Source: Desulfobacteraceae bacterium
Lineage (GTDB): Bacteria; Desulfobacterota; Desulfobacteria; Desulfobacterales; Desulfobacteraceae
DNA: 64,000 bases
NCBI GenBank assembly: GCA_016743945.1
Contig: JADGFI010000001.1
Coordinates: forward strand, 124,001-188,000
Reading direction: 5' to 3'
Each line of letters begins with the position of its first letter. The first letter of the stretch is position 1. The notes under the pieces were generated by a model. The model was given only the letters and a program-made list of their open reading frames with translations, did no database searches and was not told the DNA's origin. A program made the translations under genes and the position numbers. Shown piece by piece: positions 45,812-54,581 of the stretch.

Positions 45812-46285
45812 ATGAAATGGAGCGACTGGTTTGAAAAATGGGGGATGACCTCCTTGGTGATCACTCCGCCTTTTGCTAAAATGGAATTCCAGCCAAAGGA
45901 CCCGGACAGAACAGCAGCCTGGGAAATGTATATTGAACTGCTGACCCGGGTCACCACACAGCCACTGAACCAGAGTCGGGGGGATGAAACCACAGCCCTG
46001 ACAAGTGTGTATTCGTTGTTTGGGACAACCCGGGAAATTATTCGCCGCAACGGCAGAGGGTGCCAGGAATTTACAAAAATAGCCATTGTGGTGCTGAATC
46101 AGCTTGTCCGGCCTTTCACCGCCCATTGGCATAAAAAATCCCTGGAAGGGGCTTTTGAAGATTCAGAGCAGTGTCAAGTGTTCAGAAAAGACCTGGACCG
46201 GCTACAGGCCAAACTCAGAATTTACACCCGGATGCTGGCCCAAATGGCTGGAGTTGAGGATCTGACGGAACTTGAAGAACCCTAA
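45812..46285 (+). CDS. Conserved protein of unknown function, first gene of peptide/TIR operon
   Basis: 157 residues, cytoplasmic, no membrane segment. Starts MKWSDWFEKWGMTSLVITP and contains a well-formed alpha-helical body (TREIIRRNGRGCQEFTKIAI, VVLNQLVRPFTAHWHKKSL) ending in an acidic tail. It has the even, conserved look of a real protein family and is preceded by AGGGGAT, but I cannot name the family. It is 81 bases upstream of the TIR gene, in the same direction. In this setting it could be an adaptor or effector partner of the TIR/STAND pair. Confidence 0.75.
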   Translation: MKWSDWFEKWGMTSLVITPPFAKMEFQPKDPDRTAAWEMYIELLTRVTTQPLNQSRGDETTALTSVYSLFGTTREIIRRNGRGCQEFTKIAIVVLNQLVRPFTAHWHKKSLEGAFEDSEQCQVFRKDLDRLQAKLRIYTRMLAQMAGVEDLTELEEP

Positions 46286-46366
46286 TCTTCTCTTTTGGAA
46301 GAAAAAAATAGGGAATCTTTTTTACATTAAATATCCAATATCCGGTGATTTTAGAAAGGCGGCGGG

Positions 46367-47704
46367 ATGACTGATAAATATACGCTCTTAAAAGAGAAAA
46401 AACAGGGCAGGTTTGATACCTTTTTGTGTCACAATTCAAAAAACAAAGCCGAGGTCATGGAGCTTTTCAATGACCTGCTGGATGTTGGCATACTGGCATG
46501 GATTGATGAAAAAGAGCTGGAATCAGGTGCGAGAATCATCCCGAAAATAGAAACTGCTATTGAACAGATACCAACCTCGGTTGTTGTTTTGGGGGATCAT
46601 GGCCAGGGCACATTTCAGAAAATAGAATATGAAACCTTTATCCACAACATGATCTATGAGAATAAAAAAGTCATACCGGTTATTTTAAAAAAATGCCAAA
46701 CAGATCCTGACGTCCTCGGTTTTTTGAAACCACTGGCCAGGCTTGATTTTAGAAATACCAAGCAAGATAATATCGGCAAACTTTATAAGGGAATTACCGG
46801 GAAAGATCTTCTCCGGGCGAAAGTGTTTATTGCTGAAGTGAACAGCCCACTTGAGGAAGACAGAACACGTCTCAAAGATTTTTTGGAGCAGTTTAGGATA
46901 AAAATTCTGCCTGAAAAATCCAATTTCAAAGACCACAAAAAAATTGAAAAATCCATTGAAGACTGTCTGGAGCAAGCCGATCTATTTGTACAAATCCTGG
47001 ACCAATATGAATGGAGGATTCCGGGAGGAATCTATGACGGTTGTCTTGTCGAGGCGCAATTTAATTGTGCGAAAAGAAAACTGCCCAAAGACAGGATATT
47101 TCAGTGGACCTCCACTGATAGTTATGATCAGATTGCAACGTCTGATAACGAAAGACTCATTACCGGCAGATTTGAAGAGTTAAAATGCAAAATACGGGAT
47201 GAAGCCCAAAAGCTATTGGATGAGGCTTCTGAAAAACTGGAATCTTTCCACTTTAGTCATTTCAAAAAAAGGCCAAAACTATTCGTCCGTCGAATAGAAG
47301 ACGATTCTGGCCTGGCAAAAGAAATTTTTACAAAACTGATGAAAAAATACAATAAAGAGCCTAAAATAAAAATTAACTACCTTTCAAAGTTTAATAATAC
47401 TGAACAAAGAGAAAAATTTTTACGATCAATGATGGAAAAATGCTCTGTTCTTATCCTCATTTACGCAAACAGTGATGCCGCATGGGTTAACGATAAGTTG
47501 GATGAATCAGACGAACTCAAAGATATCCTCAACAGGGATACCTTACCAATTTTGATTCTCAAGCACCCTGCCGAAAAAGAAGATGACTGGCTGCAAGCCG
47601 ATGATTACACCAAATTCATACCCTATGGCAAAGATACTGCTGACCATGACATTGATACTCTGATGGACGAAATTGATACTATTTTGGAGTCAACCCATGG
47701 ATAA
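46367..47704 (+). CDS. TIR-domain protein with repeated TIR-like modules
   Basis: 445 residues. Residues 14-150 are a TIR domain: FDTFLCHNSKNKAEV (first strand and loop), AWIDEKEL (box 2), TSVVVLGDHGQG, then FQKIEYETFI, whose Glu is a candidate NADase residue. A second Rossmann-like module (about 163-290) begins KVFIAEVNSPLEEDRTRLKDF and has DLFVQIL; a third (about 303-440) begins KLFVRRIEDD and has VLILIYANSDAAW. TIR proteins either hydrolyse NAD or act as assembly modules. Its end overlaps the STAND gene by eight bases, so the two are made together. Repeated TIR-like units in one chain suggest self-assembly. Confidence 0.83.
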   Translation: MTDKYTLLKEKKQGRFDTFLCHNSKNKAEVMELFNDLLDVGILAWIDEKELESGARIIPKIETAIEQIPTSVVVLGDHGQGTFQKIEYETFIHNMIYENKKVIPVILKKCQTDPDVLGFLKPLARLDFRNTKQDNIGKLYKGITGKDLLRAKVFIAEVNSPLEEDRTRLKDFLEQFRIKILPEKSNFKDHKKIEKSIEDCLEQADLFVQILDQYEWRIPGGIYDGCLVEAQFNCAKRKLPKDRIFQWTSTDSYDQIATSDNERLITGRFEELKCKIRDEAQKLLDEASEKLESFHFSHFKKRPKLFVRRIEDDSGLAKEIFTKLMKKYNKEPKIKINYLSKFNNTEQREKFLRSMMEKCSVLILIYANSDAAWVNDKLDESDELKDILNRDTLPILILKHPAEKEDDWLQADDYTKFIPYGKDTADHDIDTLMDEIDTILESTHG

Positions 47705-50297
47705 TAAAATTTATTTTCCTTATCCTGGTTTACGCCCTTTCAAAAAAAAGGAATCCAAAATTTTTTTTGGACGAAGAGACCAATGTATTCAACTGCTGAA
47801 AAACCTGGAATCCCTTTATTTTATAGCCGTTACGGGCCAGTCTGGAAGCGGCAAGTCTTCCCTTTTAAAAGCAGGTGTTATTCCTTTGCTTAAAAGGGGA
47901 ACCATGCCCCGGGAAGGGAAAAAGTGGTACACAGTTGACATGACACCTGGAGAAGACCCCTTTGGAAATCTTGCCGCAGCACTGTATCGTACCTTTGTCA
48001 AAAAATCTAAGATAATCAAGCTTTCATCCAACGCCATACAATCTATACTAGAGACCGGGCCCCGTGGAATAGTTGAATTGATAGGAAGACAACCTTGTAT
48101 CAGGGTTAAAAATACTGAAGAACAAGGGGATAGAAAGAACCTTTTACTTTTGATTGATCAATTTGAAGAACTCTTTACCCTATGTCAAAAACAAGGATTT
48201 GATATTGCCGATCGATTTGTCTCTCTTTTGCTTGAGACTGCTGCCCAGCAAAAATTTTCTATTTTTGTAGTTCTCACCATGAGATCGGATTTTCTGGGCC
48301 ACTGTTCTTTTTTTGAGGGGCTTCCCGAAAGAGTCAGCAGGGGGCAATTCCTTGTGCCCAAATTAAACAGGGAGCAGATACGGCTTGCTATCATTGGCCC
48401 CCGGAGACAATTTGACTTTAATATACAACCTGACCTGATGACTAAAATGCTCAACGATTTCGCAAGTATCGACGCCAGTTTTGAAAGGAAACAGGATCAA
48501 TTGCCCTTGATGCAGCATGTCCTTATGAGAATGTATCACTTTATTGCTACAAAACAGGAGCACCAAAGAGAACTGACCCTTGACCTGTATAATTCAGATG
48601 AAATCCAGGGTATTTCAAAAGCCCTCAACCTCCATGCAAACGATGTATATGAAACCCTAGAAACGGATGAAAAGAAAAAAATAGCGGAAATTATTTTCCG
48701 CAGACTTACCCTTAAAACCCCTGAGAATGACTATGTTCGCGATCGAGCAACCATTGAGAACTTAACGCAATTATGTATTGAAAGCAGGTCCAACAATATC
48801 TTGCAAAACACCAAAACAGACCAGATAGAGATGCTGGTCAAGGAAGTGGCAGATGAATTCAGAAAGCCGGAAAACTGCTTTATCTATCCATCCCCAGACA
48901 AGCAGAGGATTCTTGATTCAGACAGCACCTTAAATATTACCCATGAAAGTCTGATTCGCTGCTGGAATAAATGTCGTCAGTGGGCAGACAAAGAAGCAAA
49001 GGAAGCCGAACTTTTTCAGGAAATCCATAAGCGTGCACAAGGGTCACAAAAAGGAGACCCCTATGCCGCCGGCAATCTTTTGAAGCGATATCTAATCTGG
49101 TGCAATGAACCGTATCATTCAAAAGTATGGGCCGAACGGTATTATACCAAACCAGCAGCCAAACACCAGGACATGGGTCAACAAAAATATATTGAATTTC
49201 CAAAAATACTCATCAACTTAATAACTAAAAGTGTTAATTGGCGGGGTAATAATAAAAAGAATGCAACCCAATTCGAGGGGGCAACAAATTTTATTAAAAA
49301 AAGCCAGCGCATTAGATTTTTCAAAAGGTTTTTTTTCATATCTGTGATTATCATTTCGGTTTATTTTGGCGGTCAATGGACAATGAACTCAGGATCCGCC
49401 TCAATAAGGAATTACTACATAAAACAGGGGGATATTTTATTTGATAAGCAAAATTATATTAAAGCCATAGAAAACTATAAGGTAACACTGATGTACTCTG
49501 AAAATCAGAATGCAAAACTGGAGGTACTGAAATTAATCGGAACGGCTTTTACAAAAAACGGACAACATAAAGATGCCATCTTATATTACCGAGAAAAGTT
49601 AGGCGATCTTGATACGAAAAAAAATGAAATTAATAAATTGATACTGAACGTATATAAAGATTGTATCACCCACAAAATGGAGTCAGCTCAAACAAGTACC
49701 GACGCATTGAAAAAGATTATAGATGAACTGGAAACCACCTTTAGTGATTACGCCAGAGCTTTTGTCCAAAAAGAAGGAGAAGATCCAAACGAAGAGATCA
49801 AATTACGATGCTCTATTCACACACATTTAGCAAGGGCTTACCAGAGGATAAATGATTTTGAAAAGGCCCATGCGAACTATGAGAAGGCTGCGATGGCCCA
49901 GGAATCTCTTCTGGAAGAGAGGGTTCAGCTTTATAACGAATGGGCCATGCTGCTTGTGGCGAAAAATGATTTCCAGAAAGCAGTAGATCGATTCATGCAG
50001 GCCAGGTCTCTTCAACCGGAGAATGACCAGAATTTAATTCCGGCGGCCAATGCACTCTATGAATCAAAAAGATATGATGATGCCATACAACTCTACAACA
50101 GGGCAAAAGAACTGAACAAACAAAACCCGGGAGTCTATAGCGGCCTGGCGTTCTGCTATAAGAAGAAAAAAGACATTAAAGCGGCAGATCAGCATATCGA
50201 TAAATTCAGGGCCTATGCGGAACAGTCTGGGGGAAAAAATGCAAAAGAGAGGATACAAAAGAAAATGAAAGAATATGATGCATTGAAATTAGATTGA
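47697..50297 (+). CDS. nSTAND-type NTPase with transmembrane helix and TPR tail
   Basis: 866 residues from ATG 47697 (TTGGAG upstream; overlaps the TIR stop by eight bases). It starts with FPYPGLRPFKKKESKIFFGR, the entry motif of the nSTAND1 family, followed by Walker A TGQSGSGKSSLLKAG (near 46) and Walker B LLLIDQFEELF (near 150), and TMRSDFLG as sensor. Residues about 330-500 are a winged-helix/helical arm region typical of STAND. One membrane helix (about 544-562, FFFISVIIISVYFGGQW) is followed by several TPRs (for example YIKAIENYKVTLMYS, DFEKAHANYEKAAM, RYDDAIQLYNRAKELN), which would be periplasmic if the N-terminus is cytoplasmic. STAND proteins switch on by ligand-driven oligomerisation, so the TPRs may sense a peptide or envelope signal outside the cytoplasm (inference). 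Confidence 0.88.
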   Translation: MDNKIYFPYPGLRPFKKKESKIFFGRRDQCIQLLKNLESLYFIAVTGQSGSGKSSLLKAGVIPLLKRGTMPREGKKWYTVDMTPGEDPFGNLAAALYRTFVKKSKIIKLSSNAIQSILETGPRGIVELIGRQPCIRVKNTEEQGDRKNLLLLIDQFEELFTLCQKQGFDIADRFVSLLLETAAQQKFSIFVVLTMRSDFLGHCSFFEGLPERVSRGQFLVPKLNREQIRLAIIGPRRQFDFNIQPDLMTKMLNDFASIDASFERKQDQLPLMQHVLMRMYHFIATKQEHQRELTLDLYNSDEIQGISKALNLHANDVYETLETDEKKKIAEIIFRRLTLKTPENDYVRDRATIENLTQLCIESRSNNILQNTKTDQIEMLVKEVADEFRKPENCFIYPSPDKQRILDSDSTLNITHESLIRCWNKCRQWADKEAKEAELFQEIHKRAQGSQKGDPYAAGNLLKRYLIWCNEPYHSKVWAERYYTKPAAKHQDMGQQKYIEFPKILINLITKSVNWRGNNKKNATQFEGATNFIKKSQRIRFFKRFFFISVIIISVYFGGQWTMNSGSASIRNYYIKQGDILFDKQNYIKAIENYKVTLMYSENQNAKLEVLKLIGTAFTKNGQHKDAILYYREKLGDLDTKKNEINKLILNVYKDCITHKMESAQTSTDALKKIIDELETTFSDYARAFVQKEGEDPNEEIKLRCSIHTHLARAYQRINDFEKAHANYEKAAMAQESLLEERVQLYNEWAMLLVAKNDFQKAVDRFMQARSLQPENDQNLIPAANALYESKRYDDAIQLYNRAKELNKQNPGVYSGLAFCYKKKKDIKAADQHIDKFRAYAEQSGGKNAKERIQKKMKEYDALKLD

Positions 50298-50376
50298 CAA
50301 AACCTTCGACAATTCAGATTGAAAAATGAGCAAGAAAACAAATGAATACAACCCAATATTTTATTTGGTGATTAAA

Positions 50377-50535
50377 ATGAAAAAAAAGAAACAACGTATT
50401 AAAAACAGGGTACTTCGGGAAATTCTGAAAGAGATAGAGCAATCCCGAAAATGTAATTTCCCCCACTGGCGCAACTGGGGAAATTGGGGAAACTGGATCA
50501 ATTGGAATAACTGGATGAACTGGGGCAACTGGTAA
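50377..50535 (+). CDS. Candidate RiPP precursor with seven tandem Trp-X-Asn units
   Basis: 52 residues from ATG 50377, preceded by GGTGA five bases away; an in-frame ATG at 50326 would give 69 residues and lacks a good ribosome site. Residues 1-30 are a basic, helical leader (VLREILKEIEQSRK). From residue 31 to the end, Trp occurs at every third position (31, 34, 37, 40, 43, 46, 49, 52) and Asn follows two residues later, giving WRN, WGN, WGN, WIN, WNN, WMN, WGN and a final Trp. W-X-N is a known substrate pattern of radical SAM enzymes that join the indole to the Asn beta-carbon to form three-residue cyclophanes (triceptides). Two radical SAM/SPASM genes and an exporter follow within 36 bases. 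No transport-type GG cleavage site is evident. Confidence 0.85.
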   Translation: MKKKKQRIKNRVLREILKEIEQSRKCNFPHWRNWGNWGNWINWNNWMNWGNW

Positions 50536-50571
50536 TTCCATGACAATTACTTTGCCAAGTATCTAAACCCA

Positions 50572-51789
50572 ATGCATTTGCCTGATATCATACCCCAGAT
50601 CCAGGTCACCCTGGAGTGTAATTTCAATTGCGATTATTGTTTTCAGCATCATCAAAATGGCTTCATCCGGTTATCTGCGGTTGAGGCCATTCTGGAAAAA
50701 ACCGTTGCCCACAACACACAGGGCAGGTCGCTCCGGGGCAATCTCCCCATTCTTGTCATCTGGCACGGGGGAGAACCCCTAATGGCAGGGCTTGACTTCT
50801 ATGAACAGGTTGTCAAAATAGAATCCCGATTCAGGGGCATCCGCTTTCAGAACCGGGTACAGACCAATGGGGCCCTGATGACAAAAGCCTATGCCCAATT
50901 TTTTGTGGACCATAATTTTCATATCGGATTTAGCCTGGACGGTCCAGGGGATATCCACAATCGCCATCGGCGGTTTAAAGGGGCAGGCACCGGAACCTTT
51001 GATGCGGTAATGAAAGGCATTGACTGCTTCACACAGATTGCCGATCCGGACAGGCTCCCGGTTATTGCCGTTATTACCCGGGACAGTATTGGCAGGGAAA
51101 AGGAACTTTTTGAGTTTTTTAAAGGGATCAGAGCCCAGGTCCAGTTGGATATATATGACTTAAGATGCAGGGATATGCAATTGCCACATAAAAAGGATGG
51201 AGAATTGATGAAGCTGGCCCCCAGCCCCGATGAAATCGGCGAATTTATGATCCGTCTATTTGATCTCTGGTTTCATGACAGCACAGGCCGGGTTGATTTT
51301 AACGAACTTCGGACTGAAGTTCGCATGATACTTCAGCCCGAACTGGACCTTGGAGACCCCTTCCATAAAAAACGCTGTGATCCGGGCAGACTCATATTTG
51401 ATCCCCATGGCAGGGTGTTCAGCTGTGATCAATATGTGAACGATGCCTTAACCTGTCTGGGCCACATCCAAAAAGACAGTATTAAACATATCCTGGACCG
51501 GAAAATCCAGCTCTGGGAAGAGATAAAACTTCACCTGCGATGTTCCGGATATACCATGGCCTGCGGTTCTTGTGAGTGGGGCCGCCAACACATGGGCGGT
51601 TGCCTTACCTGCATGAAATACAATGCCCTGGTGCTGGCGGCAAGAACCAAAGGCCTGTCCCATTGGACAGATGCTGCTCTGCCCCCTCCTCTGGATAATA
51701 TATCCGGTGAAACCTATTACTGCCAAGGCCTTAGAACATTCCGCGACCATGTCAGAAAGGTTATAGAACAGGAACTTGTAAATGAATAA
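50572..51789 (+). CDS. Radical SAM/SPASM peptide maturase 1
   Basis: 405 residues. The [4Fe-4S]-SAM motif CxxxCxxC is CNFNCDYC at residues 16-23, followed by the GGEP motif in IWHGGEPLMAG and QTNGALM and SLDGPGDIHN, the pattern of peptide-modifying radical SAM proteins (FxsB/GrrM-like). A C-terminal SPASM-like region holds further cysteines (CDPGRLIFDPHGRVFSCD, then CSGYTMACGSCEWG and GGCLTCMKY), enough for auxiliary clusters. It probably installs cyclophane bonds in the WxN peptide. No good ribosome site is seen, so it may be translated by coupling or from the precursor transcript. Ends by overlapping the second radical SAM gene by eight bases. Confidence 0.9.
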   Translation: MHLPDIIPQIQVTLECNFNCDYCFQHHQNGFIRLSAVEAILEKTVAHNTQGRSLRGNLPILVIWHGGEPLMAGLDFYEQVVKIESRFRGIRFQNRVQTNGALMTKAYAQFFVDHNFHIGFSLDGPGDIHNRHRRFKGAGTGTFDAVMKGIDCFTQIADPDRLPVIAVITRDSIGREKELFEFFKGIRAQVQLDIYDLRCRDMQLPHKKDGELMKLAPSPDEIGEFMIRLFDLWFHDSTGRVDFNELRTEVRMILQPELDLGDPFHKKRCDPGRLIFDPHGRVFSCDQYVNDALTCLGHIQKDSIKHILDRKIQLWEEIKLHLRCSGYTMACGSCEWGRQHMGGCLTCMKYNALVLAARTKGLSHWTDAALPPPLDNISGETYYCQGLRTFRDHVRKVIEQELVNE

Positions 51790-52903
51790 TCCGGCCCGAA
51801 AAATATCGGATCCAGAAAACCACCCGGATATATTCACCCTGATGCTGGAACCGGTAAAGGCCTGCAATATTAAATGCCTCTATTGCTATTCAGACCTGGC
51901 ACACCAAACCATCATGTCCCATGAAATCCTGGCAGCAGCCATTCAGCAGGCCCTTTCCCATGTCAAGGAGAACCGTTTCAAGGCCCTGCATATTATCTGG
52001 CATGGGGGGGAGCCCCTGCTGGCCGGGCTTGATTTCTTCCGAACCGCAGCTTCCATTCTTGACAGATATGAATCGGCAATCCCCATTACCCAGTTTATCC
52101 AGACAAATGGGCTTTTGCTGGATGAAGATTTCTGTCTGTTTTTCGGGGATCGGGACATTCAGCTGGGCATTAGTCTGGATGGCCCGGAAGAACTCCACAA
52201 TGCCATGCGGAAAACACGGCACGGACAGGGCACCCATGATAAGGTGATGGATAAAATACTGCTTGTGGAAAATACGGGCTTGCCCTTTGGCCTGTGTATG
52301 GTTGTCACTCCTCTTTGCCAGGGCCGGGAAAAAGAGATTTATGGGTTCTTTAAAGGCCTGGGCAAACCCTTCAGGGCAAACCCTATGATCCCCCCCTTCC
52401 ACCCGGCTTATAACGAAATAGGCAGGCTGAGACCCGGTGAATACGGTCGATTCATGTGCAAACTCTTTGATGAGTGGATACAAACAGAAACCAACCGGAT
52501 CCAGGTTTCTCCCTTGGACAGCTACCTTCTCAGTCTCACCAGGGGCAAATCCCCGGAGTGCCAGCAACAGCTTTCTTGTGTCGGCACCCATATTAGCGTT
52601 CGGCCCGACGGATCCCTTGTTTTGTGCAGCCGGTTCCAGGACCATCGTCTTGGCCGGATACAAAAAAACTCTTTTAAACAAATCCATGATGCCGGCCCAG
52701 GCTCTTCCCTTGCCCAAAGGGCGAACAACCTGACGTGCTGCCGAGCTTGCATCAGCCGGGAAATTTGTCATGGCGGATGTCCCCATAATGCCGCAGTTTT
52801 CTCAGGAGACCCAATGAAACAGGATCCCTTGTGCCAGGACTACCAAATGATCTACACCCATCTGCGCCGGGAACTTAACCGGGTAGCCCATGATATTTTA
52901 TAG
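51782..52903 (+). CDS. Radical SAM/SPASM peptide maturase 2
   Basis: 373 residues. CxxxCxxC is CNIKCLYC at 28-35, GGEP in IWHGGEPLLAG, then QTNGLLL and SLDGPEELHN. The SPASM domain is complete: CVGTHISVRPDGSLVLCSRF, CCRACISREICHGGCPHNA, and a last Cys in DPLCQDY. It is a paralog of the preceding enzyme but clearly diverged, so the pair may divide the work (different WxN rings, or ring formation plus a second modification) or form a heterodimer. Overlaps both neighbours (8 and 14 bases), which shows strict co-expression. Confidence 0.9.
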   Translation: MNNPARKISDPENHPDIFTLMLEPVKACNIKCLYCYSDLAHQTIMSHEILAAAIQQALSHVKENRFKALHIIWHGGEPLLAGLDFFRTAASILDRYESAIPITQFIQTNGLLLDEDFCLFFGDRDIQLGISLDGPEELHNAMRKTRHGQGTHDKVMDKILLVENTGLPFGLCMVVTPLCQGREKEIYGFFKGLGKPFRANPMIPPFHPAYNEIGRLRPGEYGRFMCKLFDEWIQTETNRIQVSPLDSYLLSLTRGKSPECQQQLSCVGTHISVRPDGSLVLCSRFQDHRLGRIQKNSFKQIHDAGPGSSLAQRANNLTCCRACISREICHGGCPHNAAVFSGDPMKQDPLCQDYQMIYTHLRRELNRVAHDIL

Positions 52904-54581
52904 TTCTGACATAAAATATCTTATGGGGCTGACCTGCCAATACAAAAGGCAAATTCTCATCCTTCTGGTCATACAGATGGGATGTGCGGCCCTTTATTCT
53001 GTTCAACCCTTTTTTTTTCAGCGCATTGTCAGCCTTGTCATAACCGAATTTTCAGCTACCCTTTTTTTAAAAGGACTGGGCCCAATTGCTGCACTGGCCC
53101 TTACCTATGTCGCTCTTACCTTGCTCCAGGGGATTGGAGGCGCTGTTGCCTGCAAGTTTGCCTCGGATCTGCTCGACCAGCTCCAGACTGCTTTTTTTGA
53201 ACAGCTTAACCGGTTGCCCCTGCAAGAGGTTCAACATCAGTCTGCCGGCGAATTCATGACCAAATTCAACACCGATATAAGCCAGACCCAGGCCCTGATT
53301 TCCCACCTGCTGCCCCGGGTCCTCAGGGAGACCGTGACAATCTTGGCGGTGATATCCATTCTCTTCTACGCCTGCCCCGCCACCCTGACCTTTTTGGCTG
53401 TTTTCATTGTCTTAATGACCGCCATTTTTATTGTTAAACTCAACCGGGTTCTGGAAAAATACGCCCGGGATCAGAGGTCAAAATGGGCGGATATCAACCG
53501 GGTTCTGGACGAAACCGTACAGGGAATCGATACCCTTAAACTGTTTGCAGCAGAAAATGAGAGAAATCGATATTTTAGTAAAAAAACAGCCTCCTTACGC
53601 AGGCTCTCTGTAAAGTCCGGCACAATTGTCAGTATCTTCTCCCCCGTGATTGACCTGATCTCAAAATTTGGCGGTCTTTTACTCGTTCTAGCAGCCTATC
53701 TTATGATCGTAAACAACCAAATTATCATTGATGACTTCCTCTTGTTTTTTTTCTATGTGGGCCTGTTGGAAGCATCTGTATCTGCACTGATCAACGCTCT
53801 TTCCAATATCCAGCCCCAGAGGGTCAGTGTTGACAATCTGTGTAATTTTTTCAACCGAATGCCTGAAGAGGTCAAAGATCCGGACAAGTCCAAGTCAATT
53901 GACGCCGCCCTCCCCATCAACATTACAGGTCTTGGGTTTGCCTATCCCCGGAGCCGGATGCTTTACTGCCATGCGGATCTTTTTATCCCAGCCAAGGCGA
54001 TTACTGTCATCCACGGCCCCAGTGGCAGTGGCAAATCCACCCTGATCAATCTCCTTCTGCGATTTTATACGCCCGGGTCAGGCGAAATCCGGCTGGGCAA
54101 AGAGAATATCTGCAATTTTTCCCCTAGGGAATTGCGGAAAAAGATCAGTGTCGTCACCCAATTTCATTATATCTTCCATGAAACCCTCAAACAAAACCTT
54201 ACCATTGCCGCCCCCTGGTCAAGTGATCAGCAGGTAGAAAGTATCCTTGAAAAAGCCCGGCTTGGGGAATTGGTTCGCCGTCTGCCTGGCGGTATCCATG
54301 AAATACTGGATCCCCGGGGAAAAAATATCAGCGGCGGCGAAAGGCAGCGAATTTGTATGGCCAGACTTTTGTTAAAAAATACCCCCATCCTTATCCTGGA
54401 TGAACCCTGGTCCAGCTTGGATGAGTCCTCAAAGGTACTCTTAATTGATATTATCAATCAACTCAAAGCCACTGCCACCATCCTTATTTTGACCCATGAA
54501 CTGCCGGTTGCCCTGGATGCGGACCAAGTGTATCAGTTGAAACCAAACAAAGGAAGGTTTGAAGTTGTAAATCACGATTGA
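52890..54581 (+). CDS. ABC exporter (fused permease-ATPase) of the peptide locus
   Basis: 563 residues, one half-transporter that dimerises. Six membrane helices lie in residues 20-300. The ATPase has Walker [13 protein letters not shown]-loop VTQFHYIFHETL, signature NISGGERQRICMARLL, Walker B ILILDEPWSSLD and switch His in LTHEL. There is no N-terminal C39 peptidase domain, so leader removal needs another protease. As last gene of the maturation cluster, overlapping the second radical SAM gene by 14 bases, it is expected to export the modified peptide. It could also act as self-protection. An ATG at 52923 is an alternative start. Confidence 0.92.
   Translation: MIFYSSDIKYLMGLTCQYKRQILILLVIQMGCAALYSVQPFFFQRIVSLVITEFSATLFLKGLGPIAALALTYVALTLLQGIGGAVACKFASDLLDQLQTAFFEQLNRLPLQEVQHQSAGEFMTKFNTDISQTQALISHLLPRVLRETVTILAVISILFYACPATLTFLAVFIVLMTAIFIVKLNRVLEKYARDQRSKWADINRVLDETVQGIDTLKLFAAENERNRYFSKKTASLRRLSVKSGTIVSIFSPVIDLISKFGGLLLVLAAYLMIVNNQIIIDDFLLFFFYVGLLEASVSALINALSNIQPQRVSVDNLCNFFNRMPEEVKDPDKSKSIDAALPINITGLGFAYPRSRMLYCHADLFIPAKAITVIHGPSGSGKSTLINLLLRFYTPGSGEIRLGKENICNFSPRELRKKISVVTQFHYIFHETLKQNLTIAAPWSSDQQVESILEKARLGELVRRLPGGIHEILDPRGKNISGGERQRICMARLLLKNTPILILDEPWSSLDESSKVLLIDIINQLKATATILILTHELPVALDADQVYQLKPNKGRFEVVNHD

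Noticed and set aside
50455-50535. Short tandem DNA repeat as CRISPR or microsatellite
   Set aside because: The nine-base units vary at silent and X positions while W and N codons are kept, so it is coding selection.
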